Shown here: positions 53,948 through 63,352 of the stretch, piece by piece | Position numbering within the stretch: the stretch's first letter is position 1 | How the letters are laid out: the number at the start of each line of letters is the position of its first letter | Assembly: GCA_030715195.1 (NCBI GenBank) | Contig: JAUYVI010000006.1 | Location: 434,001 to 498,000, forward strand | Direction of reading: 5' to 3' | DNA: 64,000 nt | Source: Dongia sedimenti | GTDB lineage: Bacteria > Pseudomonadota > Alphaproteobacteria > Dongiales > Dongiaceae | The notes under the pieces: model-generated | Seen by the model: the letters and a program-made list of their open reading frames with translations, nothing else | Told to the model about the DNA's origin: nothing | The model's database searches: none | Translations under genes and position numbers: made by a program

Positions 53948-56900
53948 TCAGAATGGTGTCAGGCTGAATCCCGGCCCGAAGCCGGCGGCCGCGGCGGTTT
54001 CGCCGATAGCGCGCAGCTTTGTGATCGCCGCGACGTCGTCCGGCACGCGGGCCAGCGTCATCAGGGTTTGCGCGCGCTCTATCATGAGCTCGACGAAGGG
54101 CAGCGGTTCGGCGGCGGTGTATTGCAACAGCCGGCCCAATTGGCGTTCGACCTCGGCCCAGTCCCGGTTCTCCAGCGCCCAGTCGATCGCAAACAAGCGG
54201 AACCAGATGTGGTTATGGGAAAGCCCGGTCTGCCGCAACAGCTCTTCGCCGCGGGCGAGTGCCGCGCGCTGGCGTTCCGGCTCGCGTTCGACGCAGGCCG
54301 CGACCCCGCAGACGATGGCGCCGCAAAAGCCGGGCCCGGTTTCCTCGGCGATCGTCATCGCTTCGCGCACCGCCGCCTCGGCCTCATCATGCCGCTGCTG
54401 GGAATGCCGCACCTGTGCCAGCAGCGGCAGCTGGATCGAAACATAGCGCTTCGCCCCTAGCTCGCGCGCCATCTCCAGTCCCTTGGTGACCACCGGTTCC
54501 AACTCCGTCCAGCGTCCGAGCAGCGCCAGCGCCACCGCGCGGCACTCATAGGCGAACATCTCGCCGAACCGGTCGCCGATCTCGACCGCGACCTGTCGCG
54601 CGCCGTCCACCATGGCGAAGGCCTGGTCGAGCTCCAGCGTATAGAACGCGGTGTTGCCGGCCATCGCCTGGTTCGGCCAGACGATGCGCAGCAGGTTGTG
54701 CGCCTTGGCGAGCTCCACGGTCTGCATGAACTGCTCGGCCGAGCTCCTGAACCGGCCCTGCATGTAATAGGCATCGCCGATCCCGCTCCGCGCCCGCGCC
54801 TTCCATTCCGGCAGCCCCGCGCGTTCGGCCGCAGCCAGAGCGCGTTCGTGCTCGGCCAGACATTCGCCGGCCTGTCCCAAGGCGAAATGCAGGTTGCCGC
54901 GCAGATAGCAGATCTCCGAGAGCAGAGCCGGATCGTCCAGAATCGCGGCGATCGGCTCCGCCGCGCCCAGGCTCGCCATCGCCTGCGCGATGTCCGCCGA
55001 CATGCGGTCCGCCGCCGCAAGGCCGATCAGACCGCGGCAACGCGCGGCCGGCGCTTCCGCCTCGGCCAGGACCGCGAAGGCCGCTCGCGCCGGTTTCGCC
55101 AGGCCGATGTCGAGCGCATAGCGTCCGGCCGCCGCGGCCAGGATTGCGCGGTCATCCGGCGTTCGCGCCGTCTCCAATCCGCGTTCGGCCAGCCGCAAGG
55201 CGCGATCGACGCGATAGGCGGCGGCCTCGCCCTCCGCCGCCGCGAGATAGGCGCGTGCCGTCGCCGGATCCTCGGCGCGGTCGAGATGCTCGGCGTGCAA
55301 GGCCGCATCGCGGTCCTTGAACAGTGCCGCCGCCGCCTGGTGCAAGGCGGCGCGCCGGTCGCGGGTCAACGAGGCATAGGCGCCGTCGCGGATCAGGGCA
55401 TGGGCGAACAGCAGGCCGGCTCCCTCCGGCCGCACCAGCTGCCGCCGCAGCAGCTCGGCGGGATCGTAGCCGCGCTGGTTGATCAATCCGGCGAGGTCCT
55501 CGATCTCGAAGCGCTGGCCCAGTACGGACGCGGCCTGCAGCGCCTGCCGGTCGCGTGGCGGCACCTGGTCGAGCCGCGCCAGCACCACCGATTGCAGCGA
55601 GTCCGGCAGCCGCCGCGGATCCGCCGCCCCGCGCAGCAGCTGCTCCAGGAACAGCGGATTGCCCTCGGCGCGCTCGATGCAGCGCCGCGCGAAATCGTCG
55701 AACTCGACGCGCAGCTCATGCGCCAGGGTCTCCGCCTCGGCCGGTGCGAGCGGAATGAGATCGACGACGGTCAGATGCCCATGCCGAAGACCGGCGCGGA
55801 ACGCGGCATCGAACGGATCCCCTTCGACCCGTGTCGTCAGTGCCAGCATGATCGGCGCGCCGCCGGACGCCTCGACCAGCGCCGTGACATGCCCGAGCAC
55901 CACCGGATCGGCCCAATGCACGTCCTCGATCAGGATGAAGAGTGAACGTTCGCCGGCGGCGCGCGCGGCGAGCCGCGCCAGGGCGGCGCTCTTGCCGCGA
56001 ATGCGGTCGGCGTTGCTCATCGCCTCATAGGTCGCGCGGGATTCCTCCGGCTGCGGCAGGTCGAGCAGATCGCGCAGGAACGGCAGGTCGGTGGTCTCCG
56101 ATCCGGATCGCTCGATCAGGACATCCGGCTCGCCTTCGGTCCCGGCGACCGCCGCGAGCAGGCCGCCGGCGAGGACCCGTTCGACGCTGCGTTCCCGCGC
56201 CGCGCCGAAATCCAGCACCAGCGCCTTCAGCGCCGGGGATCCACGCGCCGCAGCCAGGCCGAACAACTCGGCGGCCAGGCGGGACTTGCCGATTCCCGGC
56301 TCGCCGCGCAACACCACCGTGACCCCGGCGGCGGTGCCGGAAACCGCATCGAGCAGCGCGGTCAGTTGCGCCAGCTCGGCGCGCCGGCCGACCAGCGGCC
56401 GCGCTGTACCCTGCGCAACCGTCGCCGCCTTCCTCCGCGCGGTCAGGCGGAAGGTTTCGACCGGCGCCGCGATGCCCTTGAAGGCGAGCGCGCCCAGCGC
56501 GGTCATCTCCAGGCTCTCCGCGGCGAGCGCATGCTCCGATCCCTGGCGCACCGGGGCGGAGACCAGGGTCTCGCCCGGCCCGGCCCGTTCCATCAGCCGG
56601 GCGGCGAGATTGACCGCGTCCCCGATCACCGTATAGGCGCTGTGTGCCGCACTGCCGAGGCCGCTGGCGACCACCTCGCCCATGGCGATCCCGATATGCA
56701 CCTGCAATTCCTGGCCGACCCGCGCCGACAATGGGGGCATCGCCTCATGGATCGCCAGCGCCGCCCGCGCCGCGCGTTCGGGATCGTTGCCATGGGCGAC
56801 GGGCGCGCCGAACAGCGCCATCACGGAATCGCCGATATGCTTGTCGATCCTGCCGCCGAACCGGACCACCACGGCATCCACCGTCTCGAAGAACTGCGCC

Positions 56901-57208
56901 AGCAGCCGGTGCGTGTCCTCCGGGTCGAGCCGCCCGGAAAGATCCGTATAGCCGCAGATATCGACGAACATGATGGTGACCGGCCGGATCTCGCCGGCCG
57001 GCATGTCCCTGGGTGGCGCGCCGACGGCGGCTTCCGGCTGGGTCGCCGCCGCCGCCGTGCCCAAGGCCTTGCCGCAGCCGCCGCAGAACCGGTCATCGGC
57101 CGCGTTCTCGAAGCCGCAGGCCGGGCAGGGCAGCGGCAGGGCGTGGCCGCAGGCGGCGCAGAAGCGGCGCCCGGGACGGTTCTCGGTCTTGCACGCGGGA
57201 CAGAGCAT
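53948..57208 (-). CDS. Zinc-ribbon / class III adenylate cyclase / AAA ATPase / TPR protein
   Basis: A 1086-residue multidomain protein. Residues 3-46 hold two or more zinc ribbons (CPAC, CAAC, CPAC, CGGC). Residues about 75-215 form a class III nucleotide cyclase with all expected catalytic residues visible: metal-binding Asp83 (FVDICGYT) and Asp127 (KHIGDSVM), adenine-directing Lys123, and Asp197/Asn200/Arg204 in VIGDAVNLAARL. An ATPase domain follows, with Walker A GEPGIGKS at 302-309 and Walker B LFILIEDVHWAD. The remaining half is TPR-like helices. This fits regulator-type cyclases with STAND-like ATPases. The ATG at 57208 is placed just before the first zinc ribbon. It is divergent from the sugar kinase gene. 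Confidence 0.88.
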   Translation of the reverse strand: MLCPACKTENRPGRRFCAACGHALPLPCPACGFENAADDRFCGGCGKALGTAAAATQPEAAVGAPPRDMPAGEIRPVTIMFVDICGYTDLSGRLDPEDTHRLLAQFFETVDAVVVRFGGRIDKHIGDSVMALFGAPVAHGNDPERAARAALAIHEAMPPLSARVGQELQVHIGIAMGEVVASGLGSAAHSAYTVIGDAVNLAARLMERAGPGETLVSAPVRQGSEHALAAESLEMTALGALAFKGIAAPVETFRLTARRKAATVAQGTARPLVGRRAELAQLTALLDAVSGTAAGVTVVLRGEPGIGKSRLAAELFGLAAARGSPALKALVLDFGAARERSVERVLAGGLLAAVAGTEGEPDVLIERSGSETTDLPFLRDLLDLPQPEESRATYEAMSNADRIRGKSAALARLAARAAGERSLFILIEDVHWADPVVLGHVTALVEASGGAPIMLALTTRVEGDPFDAAFRAGLRHGHLTVVDLIPLAPAEAETLAHELRVEFDDFARRCIERAEGNPLFLEQLLRGAADPRRLPDSLQSVVLARLDQVPPRDRQALQAASVLGQRFEIEDLAGLINQRGYDPAELLRRQLVRPEGAGLLFAHALIRDGAYASLTRDRRAALHQAAAALFKDRDAALHAEHLDRAEDPATARAYLAAAEGEAAAYRVDRALRLAERGLETARTPDDRAILAAAAGRYALDIGLAKPARAAFAVLAEAEAPAARCRGLIGLAAADRMSADIAQAMASLGAAEPIAAILDDPALLSEICYLRGNLHFALGQAGECLAEHERALAAAERAGLPEWKARARSGIGDAYYMQGRFRSSAEQFMQTVELAKAHNLLRIVWPNQAMAGNTAFYTLELDQAFAMVDGARQVAVEIGDRFGEMFAYECRAVALALLGRWTELEPVVTKGLEMARELGAKRYVSIQLPLLAQVRHSQQRHDEAEAAVREAMTIAEETGPGFCGAIVCGVAACVEREPERQRAALARGEELLRQTGLSHNHIWFRLFAIDWALENRDWAEVERQLGRLLQYTAAEPLPFVELMIERAQTLMTLARVPDDVAAITKLRAIGETAAAAGFGPGFSLTPF

Positions 57209-57354
57209 ATGGGCTTTCCCGGTCAGCCGCTCGGGCTTCCTGCCGCATTCCCACGGGGTCGATCCGAACATGGCCCGAGGGCGTGGTCAATCCGCCCGCT
57301 TCCTGTTATGACCTTCGCCCCAAAAGGTTACCTGCTCACCATTTGAGGATCCCG

Positions 57355-58305
57355 ATGATCGTCTGCTGCGGCGAAGCCCTGATCGACTTCATGCCGATCT
57401 TAGCGGATGGGGTGCCGGCCTATCGGCCCCTTCCCGGCGGCTCGCCGTTCAACGTCGCCATCGGCCTCGGCCGCCTCGGCGCGCCGGGCGGTTTCCTCAG
57501 CCGGATCTCGACCGACTTCTTCGGCGACCTGCTGCTGCGGACCCTGGCAGACAACCGGGTCGACGCCCGTTATGTGAAGCGCGCCGCCGATCCCACCATG
57601 CTCGCCTTCGTCAGCCACCGTCCGGACGGCGAGCCGCAATACGCCTTCTTCTCCAACGGCGCCGCCGACCGCGGCATCACCGAGCACGACCTTCCGGAAT
57701 CCTTCGGCGACGAGGTCGCCTGCCTGCATCTCGGTCTGGGCGCGATCTCGACCCTGGCGGAGCCGGCGGCGACCACTTTCGAAACTCTGCTGAAGCGGGA
57801 ATCGAAGCGCCGCGTCCTCGCCTTCGACCCGAACGTCCGCCCCAACCTGATCAAGGATCGCGACGCGGCACGCGCCCGGATGGAGACCTGGGTGGCACTC
57901 TGCGACATCGTGAAGGTCAGCCGCGCCGATCTCGACTGGCTCTATCCCGGCCGCAGCATCGAGGATTCCGCCGCGGCCTGGCGCGCGCTCGGTCCAAAGC
58001 TCATCGTCATGACGCTCGGCGCCGACGGGGCGATGGCGCTGCTCGACGGCAGCAAGGTCGCCGTGCCCGGCCGCAAGATCGGCGTGGTCGACACGGTCGG
58101 CGCCGGCGACAGTTTCCATTCGGCGCTGCTGGCCGGCCTCAACGATCATGGCCTGCTGACCCGCGACCGCCTGGCAAAACTCGATGTGGGCGTGCTGAAG
58201 ATCCTGCTCGACCGCGCCGTCGCTGCCGCGGCGATCACCTGCAGCCGCGCCGGCGCCAATCCGCCGACCAAGCGCGAATTGGAAGACTCGCTGGGACCGG
58301 CCTAG
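57355..58305 (+). CDS. PfkB-family carbohydrate kinase (fructokinase-like)
   Basis: A 316-residue ribokinase-fold kinase. It begins MIVCCGEALIDFMP, has the substrate-side GGSPFNVAIGLGRLGA and ends with the anion-hole and base motif DTVGAGDSFHSALLAGL. This type usually phosphorylates fructose or a related ketose; the exact sugar is uncertain. The ATG at 57355 follows GAGGA. Its 3' end overlaps the convergent TetR gene by four bases. A sugar role agrees with the L-fuconate dehydratase nearby, but no shared operon exists. Confidence 0.88.
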   Translation: MIVCCGEALIDFMPILADGVPAYRPLPGGSPFNVAIGLGRLGAPGGFLSRISTDFFGDLLLRTLADNRVDARYVKRAADPTMLAFVSHRPDGEPQYAFFSNGAADRGITEHDLPESFGDEVACLHLGLGAISTLAEPAATTFETLLKRESKRRVLAFDPNVRPNLIKDRDAARARMETWVALCDIVKVSRADLDWLYPGRSIEDSAAAWRALGPKLIVMTLGADGAMALLDGSKVAVPGRKIGVVDTVGAGDSFHSALLAGLNDHGLLTRDRLAKLDVGVLKILLDRAVAAAAITCSRAGANPPTKRELEDSLGPA

Positions 58306-58940
58306 CCGCCGCGCTTCTGCGCCGGCACCGTCCGCAGCCCATCCATCAGCAACCCCACCAGGCGCCGCGACCGATCCCGCCAATCCGGCGTGTCCGGCGC
58401 GCTGTAAAGACCGGAGAGCGCCTGCAGCAGGTCGGCGCTCTGGATGTCCTGGCGGATGAGCCCGGCCGCGGCCGCGGCTTCGACCAAACGCTGCAGGGTC
58501 TGCGGCACGGCGCCGGAGGCCTTGGCGAACAGCGCCGAATTGCTGGCGTAGAGGGTGCGCAGGCTCTCGGCCATGCCGCGCTTGGCGGCGATATAGCCGA
58601 CGAAGCGCAGCATCCATTGCTCCAGCGCCACGTCCGGCGCCTCGCGCTGGGCCAGCTCATCGGCAGCGTCGATCAACTGCTCGACCTCGCGGCCATAGAC
58701 CACTTCGACCAGGTGCTCGCGAGTCGGGAAATGGCGATAGAGCGTGCCGATGCCGACCCCGGCCTGGCGCGCGATATCCTCCAGCGACGCTTTGGTGCCG
58801 TGCTCGGCGAAGGCCGGGGCCGCCGCCTCGACCAGCTTGTCTCGGTTGCGGCGGGCATCGGCGCGGAGGTCGTCGGAAGCCGACCGGAGCTTGGCGCCCT
58901 CGGGGGCGCGGCCGGATTTTGCTTTCTTTTTCGCCGCCAC
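58302..58940 (-). CDS. TetR-family transcriptional regulator
   Basis: A 212-residue regulator with the N-terminal helix-turn-helix (AAPAFAEHGTKASLEDIARQ, then GVGIGTLYRHFPTREHLVE) and a helical effector domain. A GTG at 58940 gives the start MAAKKKAKSG; a TTG further upstream is possible. It is divergent from the paoABC-type genes with a 256-bp gap, and TetR proteins often control the divergent operon, so it may regulate the aldehyde oxidoreductase. The effector is not known. Confidence 0.88.
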   Translation of the reverse strand: MAAKKKAKSGRAPEGAKLRSASDDLRADARRNRDKLVEAAAPAFAEHGTKASLEDIARQAGVGIGTLYRHFPTREHLVEVVYGREVEQLIDAADELAQREAPDVALEQWMLRFVGYIAAKRGMAESLRTLYASNSALFAKASGAVPQTLQRLVEAAAAAGLIRQDIQSADLLQALSGLYSAPDTPDWRDRSRRLVGLLMDGLRTVPAQKRGG

Positions 58941-59196
58941 GGTCAGTCCCAACAAAAATCCCAAAGGGCCAGATTCGGAACCGGAATCGGAAACGGGGGG
59001 TTGAACCCCAATCCTCGGATCCCCATTCTTTCAAGCGGAGGCGCCTCCGCTTCGTTCCCCTGGTTGCCTGAAACTGTTACCTGATGGGGAGGCGGGGCGC
59101 CATGGTCTCAATGCCGCGGGCGCCCGCGCCGCGAGTTCTGCTGCCTGCCTTTTACCGAATCTTCCGCCCGAACCGCCTCGCCGAGGGGACCCTGCC
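58941..59196. other. Divergent tetR/paoA regulatory region
   Basis: This 256-bp gap separates the leftward tetR from the rightward molybdenum oxidoreductase operon and must hold at least one promoter for each. A CGAGGGGAC ribosome site precedes paoA. I could not identify a convincing operator palindrome. Confidence 0.5.
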
Positions 59197-59670
59197 ATGC
59201 CCAATGCCGCCATCAGCCTGCGCCTTCAGATCAACGGCCACCTGCATGACCTTACGGTCGAGCCCCGCGTCACCCTGCTCGATGCCTTGCGCGAGCAGTT
59301 CGGCCTGACCGGGACCAAGAAGGGCTGCGACCAGGGCCAGTGCGGCGCCTGCACCGTCCATGTCGATGGCCAGCGGGTGCTGGCCTGCCTGACCCTCGCC
59401 GCTCAGGTCGAGGGTCGCACCGTCACCACCATCGAAGGCCTGGGCGAGGAGGCTCTGCATCCGGTGCAGGCCGCCTTCCTGGAACACGACGCCTTCCAAT
59501 GCGGCTACTGCACCCCCGGCCAGATCATGTCGGCGGTCGCCTGCATTCGCGAGGGCCATGCCGGAACCGACGACGAGATCCGGGAATACATGTCCGGCAA
59601 CCTTTGTCGTTGCGGCGCCTATCCCAACATCGTTGCCGCTATCCGTCAGGCGGCGGAGGCAAGCCGATGA
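59197..59670 (+). CDS. paoA: Aldehyde oxidoreductase 2Fe-2S subunit (PaoA-like)
   Basis: A 157-residue small subunit with two [2Fe-2S] clusters. Cys44, Cys49, Cys52 and Cys64 form the plant-ferredoxin-type cluster ([14 protein letters not shown]), and Cys102, Cys105, Cys137 and Cys139 form the second ([19 protein letters not shown]). It passes electrons from the molybdenum site to the flavin subunit. The absence of a Tat-type leader means this enzyme may be cytoplasmic, unlike the periplasmic E. coli PaoABC. It is the first gene of a three-gene operon, overlapping the next by four bases. Confidence 0.93.
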   Translation: MPNAAISLRLQINGHLHDLTVEPRVTLLDALREQFGLTGTKKGCDQGQCGACTVHVDGQRVLACLTLAAQVEGRTVTTIEGLGEEALHPVQAAFLEHDAFQCGYCTPGQIMSAVACIREGHAGTDDEIREYMSGNLCRCGAYPNIVAAIRQAAEASR

Positions 59671-60656
59671 GGAACTTCGCCTACCGGCGCGCCGGCTCGG
59701 TTGATGACGCGCGGCGCGCGGCGGCCGAGGCCGGCGCCATGCTGCTGGCCGGCGGCACCACCTTGCTCGACCTTGCGAAATGCGGTGTCGCCGCACCGGA
59801 GACCGTGGTCGATATCACCCATCTCCGCGGCCTCGATACGATCGCCCATGATCCCAGCGGCGTTACCATCGGTGCCCTGGCCAAGATGAGCGCGGTCGCC
59901 ACCGATCGCGGCATCTGCGCGCACTACCCCGCGGTCTCCGAAGCACTCTGGCAGGCGGCTTCCGCCCAGCTGCGCAACATGGCGACCATCGGCGGGAACC
60001 TGATGCAGCGCACCCGCTGCGCCTATTTCCGCGATCCCGTCGCGTTCCCCGCCTGCAACAAGCGCAATCCCGGCAGCGGCTGCGCGGCGATCGGCGGCGT
60101 CACCCGCAATCACGCGGTGCTCGGCACCAGCCAATCCTGCATCGCCACCAATCCCGGCGATCTCGCCGTCGCACTGGTCGCACTCGATGCCGAGATCGTG
60201 CTCGGCGAAAGGCGTGTCGCCGCCGACGCGTTCTTCCTGCTGCCCGGCGCGACGCCGCAACGCGAGCATGCGATCGAGCCCGGCGAGATCATCACCGCGA
60301 TCCGTATCCCGGTCTCGGCCGCCGCGTGCAACTCGACCTATCTCAAGGTGCGCGGCCGCCAGTCCTACGAGTTCGCCGCGGCCAGTGCCGCCGTCGGCAT
60401 GGAGTTCGAAGCCGACGGGCGCACCATCCGCGATATCCGCGTGGCACTCGGCGGCGTCGCCACCAAACCCTGGCGCGTCCATGCGGTCGAAGCGGTGCTC
60501 AAGGGCCAGGAACTCTCTCCGGAAGCGATCGACCGTGCCGCTGCGCTGGCGACCGAGGGTGCCGTCATTCATGGCGACAACCGCACCAAGATCAGTCTGG
60601 TCCAGCGCGTCGTCGCCCGTGCCATCATCAATCGGAAGCCGAGAGGGATCGCATGA
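59667..60656 (+). CDS. paoB: Aldehyde oxidoreductase FAD-binding subunit (PaoB-like)
   Basis: A 329-residue medium subunit of the CoxM/PaoB type. FAD-binding loops are LLAGGTTLLDLAK and NMATIGGNLMQRTRCAYFRD. Four cysteines (118, 130, 139 and 158) in RTRCAYFRDP, PACNKRNPGSGC and TSQSCIA match the extra [4Fe-4S] insertion of E. coli PaoB and 4-hydroxybenzoyl-CoA reductase-like proteins. It starts at an ATG overlapping the paoA stop (ATGA) and itself overlaps paoC by four bases. Confidence 0.93.
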   Translation: MRNFAYRRAGSVDDARRAAAEAGAMLLAGGTTLLDLAKCGVAAPETVVDITHLRGLDTIAHDPSGVTIGALAKMSAVATDRGICAHYPAVSEALWQAASAQLRNMATIGGNLMQRTRCAYFRDPVAFPACNKRNPGSGCAAIGGVTRNHAVLGTSQSCIATNPGDLAVALVALDAEIVLGERRVAADAFFLLPGATPQREHAIEPGEIITAIRIPVSAAACNSTYLKVRGRQSYEFAAASAAVGMEFEADGRTIRDIRVALGGVATKPWRVHAVEAVLKGQELSPEAIDRAAALATEGAVIHGDNRTKISLVQRVVARAIINRKPRGIA

Positions 60657-62950
60657 CGCCGCGTTCCGATGTTCTGACCGAGAGCCGCACCAAGCGCGGC
60701 GATGCCGGCGACGGCAGGGCGCTCGGCGCCCGGATCACGCGGGTCGACGGACTGGCGAAAGTCCGCGGCGCCGCGACCTATTCGCTGGAGCACCGACCGG
60801 CCGATCTCGCCCATGCCGTCCTGGTCGGCAGCACCATCGCCGCCGGCAGGGTCCGTCGCGTCGACCAGAGCGAAGCGGAGAAAGCGCCCGGCGTCCGCCT
60901 GATCCTGACGCCCGATACGATCCCGGCCCTGAAGACCGCCTCGAACTGGCTCGGCGAGCGGCCGAGCGAAGGTCCCTACCATGCGCTCACGCATGAGATC
61001 GGCTTCCAGGGCCAGCATGTCGCGGCGGTGGTCGCCGATACGCTGGAACAGGCGGTCGAAGCGGCGAGGCTGGTCACGATCGAATATGACGTTGCACCGG
61101 CGGTCGCCGATCTCCGCGATTCCAGGGCCGGCGCCGGAACCGAGGTCGAGGCCATGACTATCGCCTGGGGCGATGCGGAAGCCGCGCTCGAAGCCGCCCC
61201 TGCAAAGATCCGACGCGAATACACGACGCCGCGCGAATACAACGTGCCGATCGAGCCGCATGGTTTGATTGCCGAATGGCAGGACGAGGATCATCTCACC
61301 ATCTGGGAGCCGAGCCAGTGGATCGCCGGGATGGCGCGCACCTACGCCGAATGGTTCGAAATTCCGTATGAGAACTTGCGGATGATCTCGCCCTATATCG
61401 GCGGCGGCTTCGGCTCGAAGGCGCTGGCTTATTCCTACGGTGCGATCGCCGCGCAGGCGGCGAAGTTGCTCGGTCGACCGGTGAAGCTCGCGGTCACCCG
61501 GCCGCAGACCTTCACGGCCTATGGTGGACGTGCCGAGACGCGGCAGGAGATTGCGCTCGGCGCCACGCTTGAGGGCAAGCTGCTGGCGATCCATCACCGC
61601 GCCGCGAACGAGACCTCGACCACCGGCACCTGGGTCGAACGCTGCGGCGGCACGATCGCGATCATGTATGCAACGCCGAATTTCAGCTCGAAGCACCGGG
61701 TGGTGCCGGTGAACACGGTGTTGCCGAGCGCCTTTCGGGCGCCGGGTGAAAATCCCAGCGCCTGGGGCATCGAATCCGCGATCGACGAGCTGGCTTATGA
61801 GATCGGCCTCGATCCCCTGGCGATCCGGCTGTTGAACTATGCCGAACATGATCATCAGGCCAATCTGCCCTGGTCCTCGCGGCAGCTGCGCGAGGCTTTC
61901 GCGGCCGGCGCCGAACGGTTCGGCTGGTCGAAGCGCAGCCCGGCGCCGCGCTCCATGCGCGCGGGCAGCCAATTGATCGGCTGGGGCGTCGCCGCCGGCA
62001 CCTATCCGATGCGCCGCACGCCCGGCCAGGCCATCGTGCGCCTCCTGGCCGACGGTGCCGTGGAGGTCTTGAGCGCCGCGATCGACATGGGGCAGGGCAC
62101 TTACACGATTCTCGCCCAGACCGCCGCTGAAGCGCTTGCCGTGCCGGTGGAGCGCGTTGCGGTTCGGCTCGGCGATTCCAGCATGCCCTGGGCCCCCGTC
62201 GGCGGCGGCTCGCAACTCGCGAACCTCATGGTCGGCGCCGTGCACAAAGCAGCGCTCGCCGCCCGCGACGAACTGATCGGCCTTGCCCTCAACGACCCCA
62301 AATCGCCGCTCCGTCACCTGCAGGCGAATACGCTGCCGGTCGGCGACGGCCGGATCGGCGATTTGGAGATCGGCGCGTTCCTCGCGGCGATCGGCCGCGA
62401 CCATATCGAGGTGCTGCGCGATACGTTCGCCGAGAACGGCAAAAGCGCCGACGATCCGTTCAAGACCTACACGACGATCACCGGCGGACGTACAACGACC
62501 GACAACGGCTATTCCGCGCACAGCTGGTGCGCCCATTTCATCGAAGTGCGCGTCGACGAGGATTTCGGCACGGTGCGCGTCTCGCGCGTGGTTTCGGCAT
62601 TCGATTGCGGCCGGATCTTCAATCCGAAGCTCGCGGAGAGCCAGTGGAAGGGCGGCATCATCCAGGGCATCGGCCAGGCGCTGCTGGAAGAGGGTGTCGT
62701 CGATCGCCGGCATGGCCGGGTCATCAACAACAATCTGGGCGATTACCTGATCCCGACCAATGCCGACGTGCCCGATATCGAGGTGATCTCGGTCGGCGTT
62801 CCGGATTTCCATGCCACGATGCTGGGCGGCAAGGGTGTCGGCGAGGTCCCGATCGTCGGCGTGGCGCCGGCCATCGCCAATGCCGTCTTCCACGCCACGG
62901 GCAAGCGGATTCGCGACCTGCCGATCACGCTCGACAAGCTGATCGGTTGA
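60653..62950 (+). CDS. paoC: Aldehyde oxidoreductase molybdenum subunit (PaoC-like)
   Basis: A 765-residue large subunit of the xanthine oxidase family that oxidises aldehydes at a molybdopterin cofactor. Family segments are RITRVDGLAKVRGAATYSLE, YIGGGFGSKALAYSYG, VLPSAFRAPGENPSAWGIES and AAIDMGQGTYTILAQTAAE. The catalytic glutamate is Glu731 in GKGVGEVPIVG. The real substrate is unknown. No XdhC/PaoD-type chaperone gene follows in the window; the cofactor itself may come through moaD/moaE at 5.7-6.5 kb. Confidence 0.93.
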   Translation: MTPRSDVLTESRTKRGDAGDGRALGARITRVDGLAKVRGAATYSLEHRPADLAHAVLVGSTIAAGRVRRVDQSEAEKAPGVRLILTPDTIPALKTASNWLGERPSEGPYHALTHEIGFQGQHVAAVVADTLEQAVEAARLVTIEYDVAPAVADLRDSRAGAGTEVEAMTIAWGDAEAALEAAPAKIRREYTTPREYNVPIEPHGLIAEWQDEDHLTIWEPSQWIAGMARTYAEWFEIPYENLRMISPYIGGGFGSKALAYSYGAIAAQAAKLLGRPVKLAVTRPQTFTAYGGRAETRQEIALGATLEGKLLAIHHRAANETSTTGTWVERCGGTIAIMYATPNFSSKHRVVPVNTVLPSAFRAPGENPSAWGIESAIDELAYEIGLDPLAIRLLNYAEHDHQANLPWSSRQLREAFAAGAERFGWSKRSPAPRSMRAGSQLIGWGVAAGTYPMRRTPGQAIVRLLADGAVEVLSAAIDMGQGTYTILAQTAAEALAVPVERVAVRLGDSSMPWAPVGGGSQLANLMVGAVHKAALAARDELIGLALNDPKSPLRHLQANTLPVGDGRIGDLEIGAFLAAIGRDHIEVLRDTFAENGKSADDPFKTYTTITGGRTTTDNGYSAHSWCAHFIEVRVDEDFGTVRVSRVVSAFDCGRIFNPKLAESQWKGGIIQGIGQALLEEGVVDRRHGRVINNNLGDYLIPTNADVPDIEVISVGVPDFHATMLGGKGVGEVPIVGVAPAIANAVFHATGKRIRDLPITLDKLIG

Positions 62951-63352
62951 CTGTGGGTGCTTCGGGTATCCGATCACTGGGCACGCAGACGACAGCCTTT
63001 CGACGCAGACGGTCCCGACTGTTCTGAAGGAGAAAAAGCGCGCTAAGTCCTGGAGATGAAAGCGTGATTCTCATTCGTCCGTGTGAAACAGGTTTTTGAT
63101 TCTGTCTGCGTCCTGTCTGCGTGAACTGCGCGTTACGCAGAACTCAGCATCGCGTCCCCCAGAATTTGCATGCAGATTTTTTTGCGGTCTGGGTCGTGTC
63201 TGGGTTTGCCGGGGCCGGCGTTCGCCGCGCATCTTGCGCAGCGAAGATGCAGCCTCGGAATTCACGATTTCAAAAAGCGCGGGATCATTCTACACGATCG
63301 CGCCGCGGGCGTCTGCCGGGTCGGAAAAAGATTCTTGAATTCAGCGCGCAAC
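62951..63352. other. Non-coding gap between paoC and the fuconate dehydratase gene
   Basis: A 402-bp stretch that is poorer in G+C than the flanking genes, lying between convergent genes. It contains a hairpin at 63229-63250 (GCATCTT/AAGATGC with an eight-base loop) and several CTGTCTGCGT-like short repeats near 63100-63120. No gene, tRNA or known RNA is recognised. Confidence 0.5.

Noticed and set aside
60569..62977. An 802-codon minus-strand frame opposite paoC
   Set aside because: The plus-strand gene is a clear molybdenum hydroxylase subunit with catalytic residues. The opposite frame has no recognisable feature.
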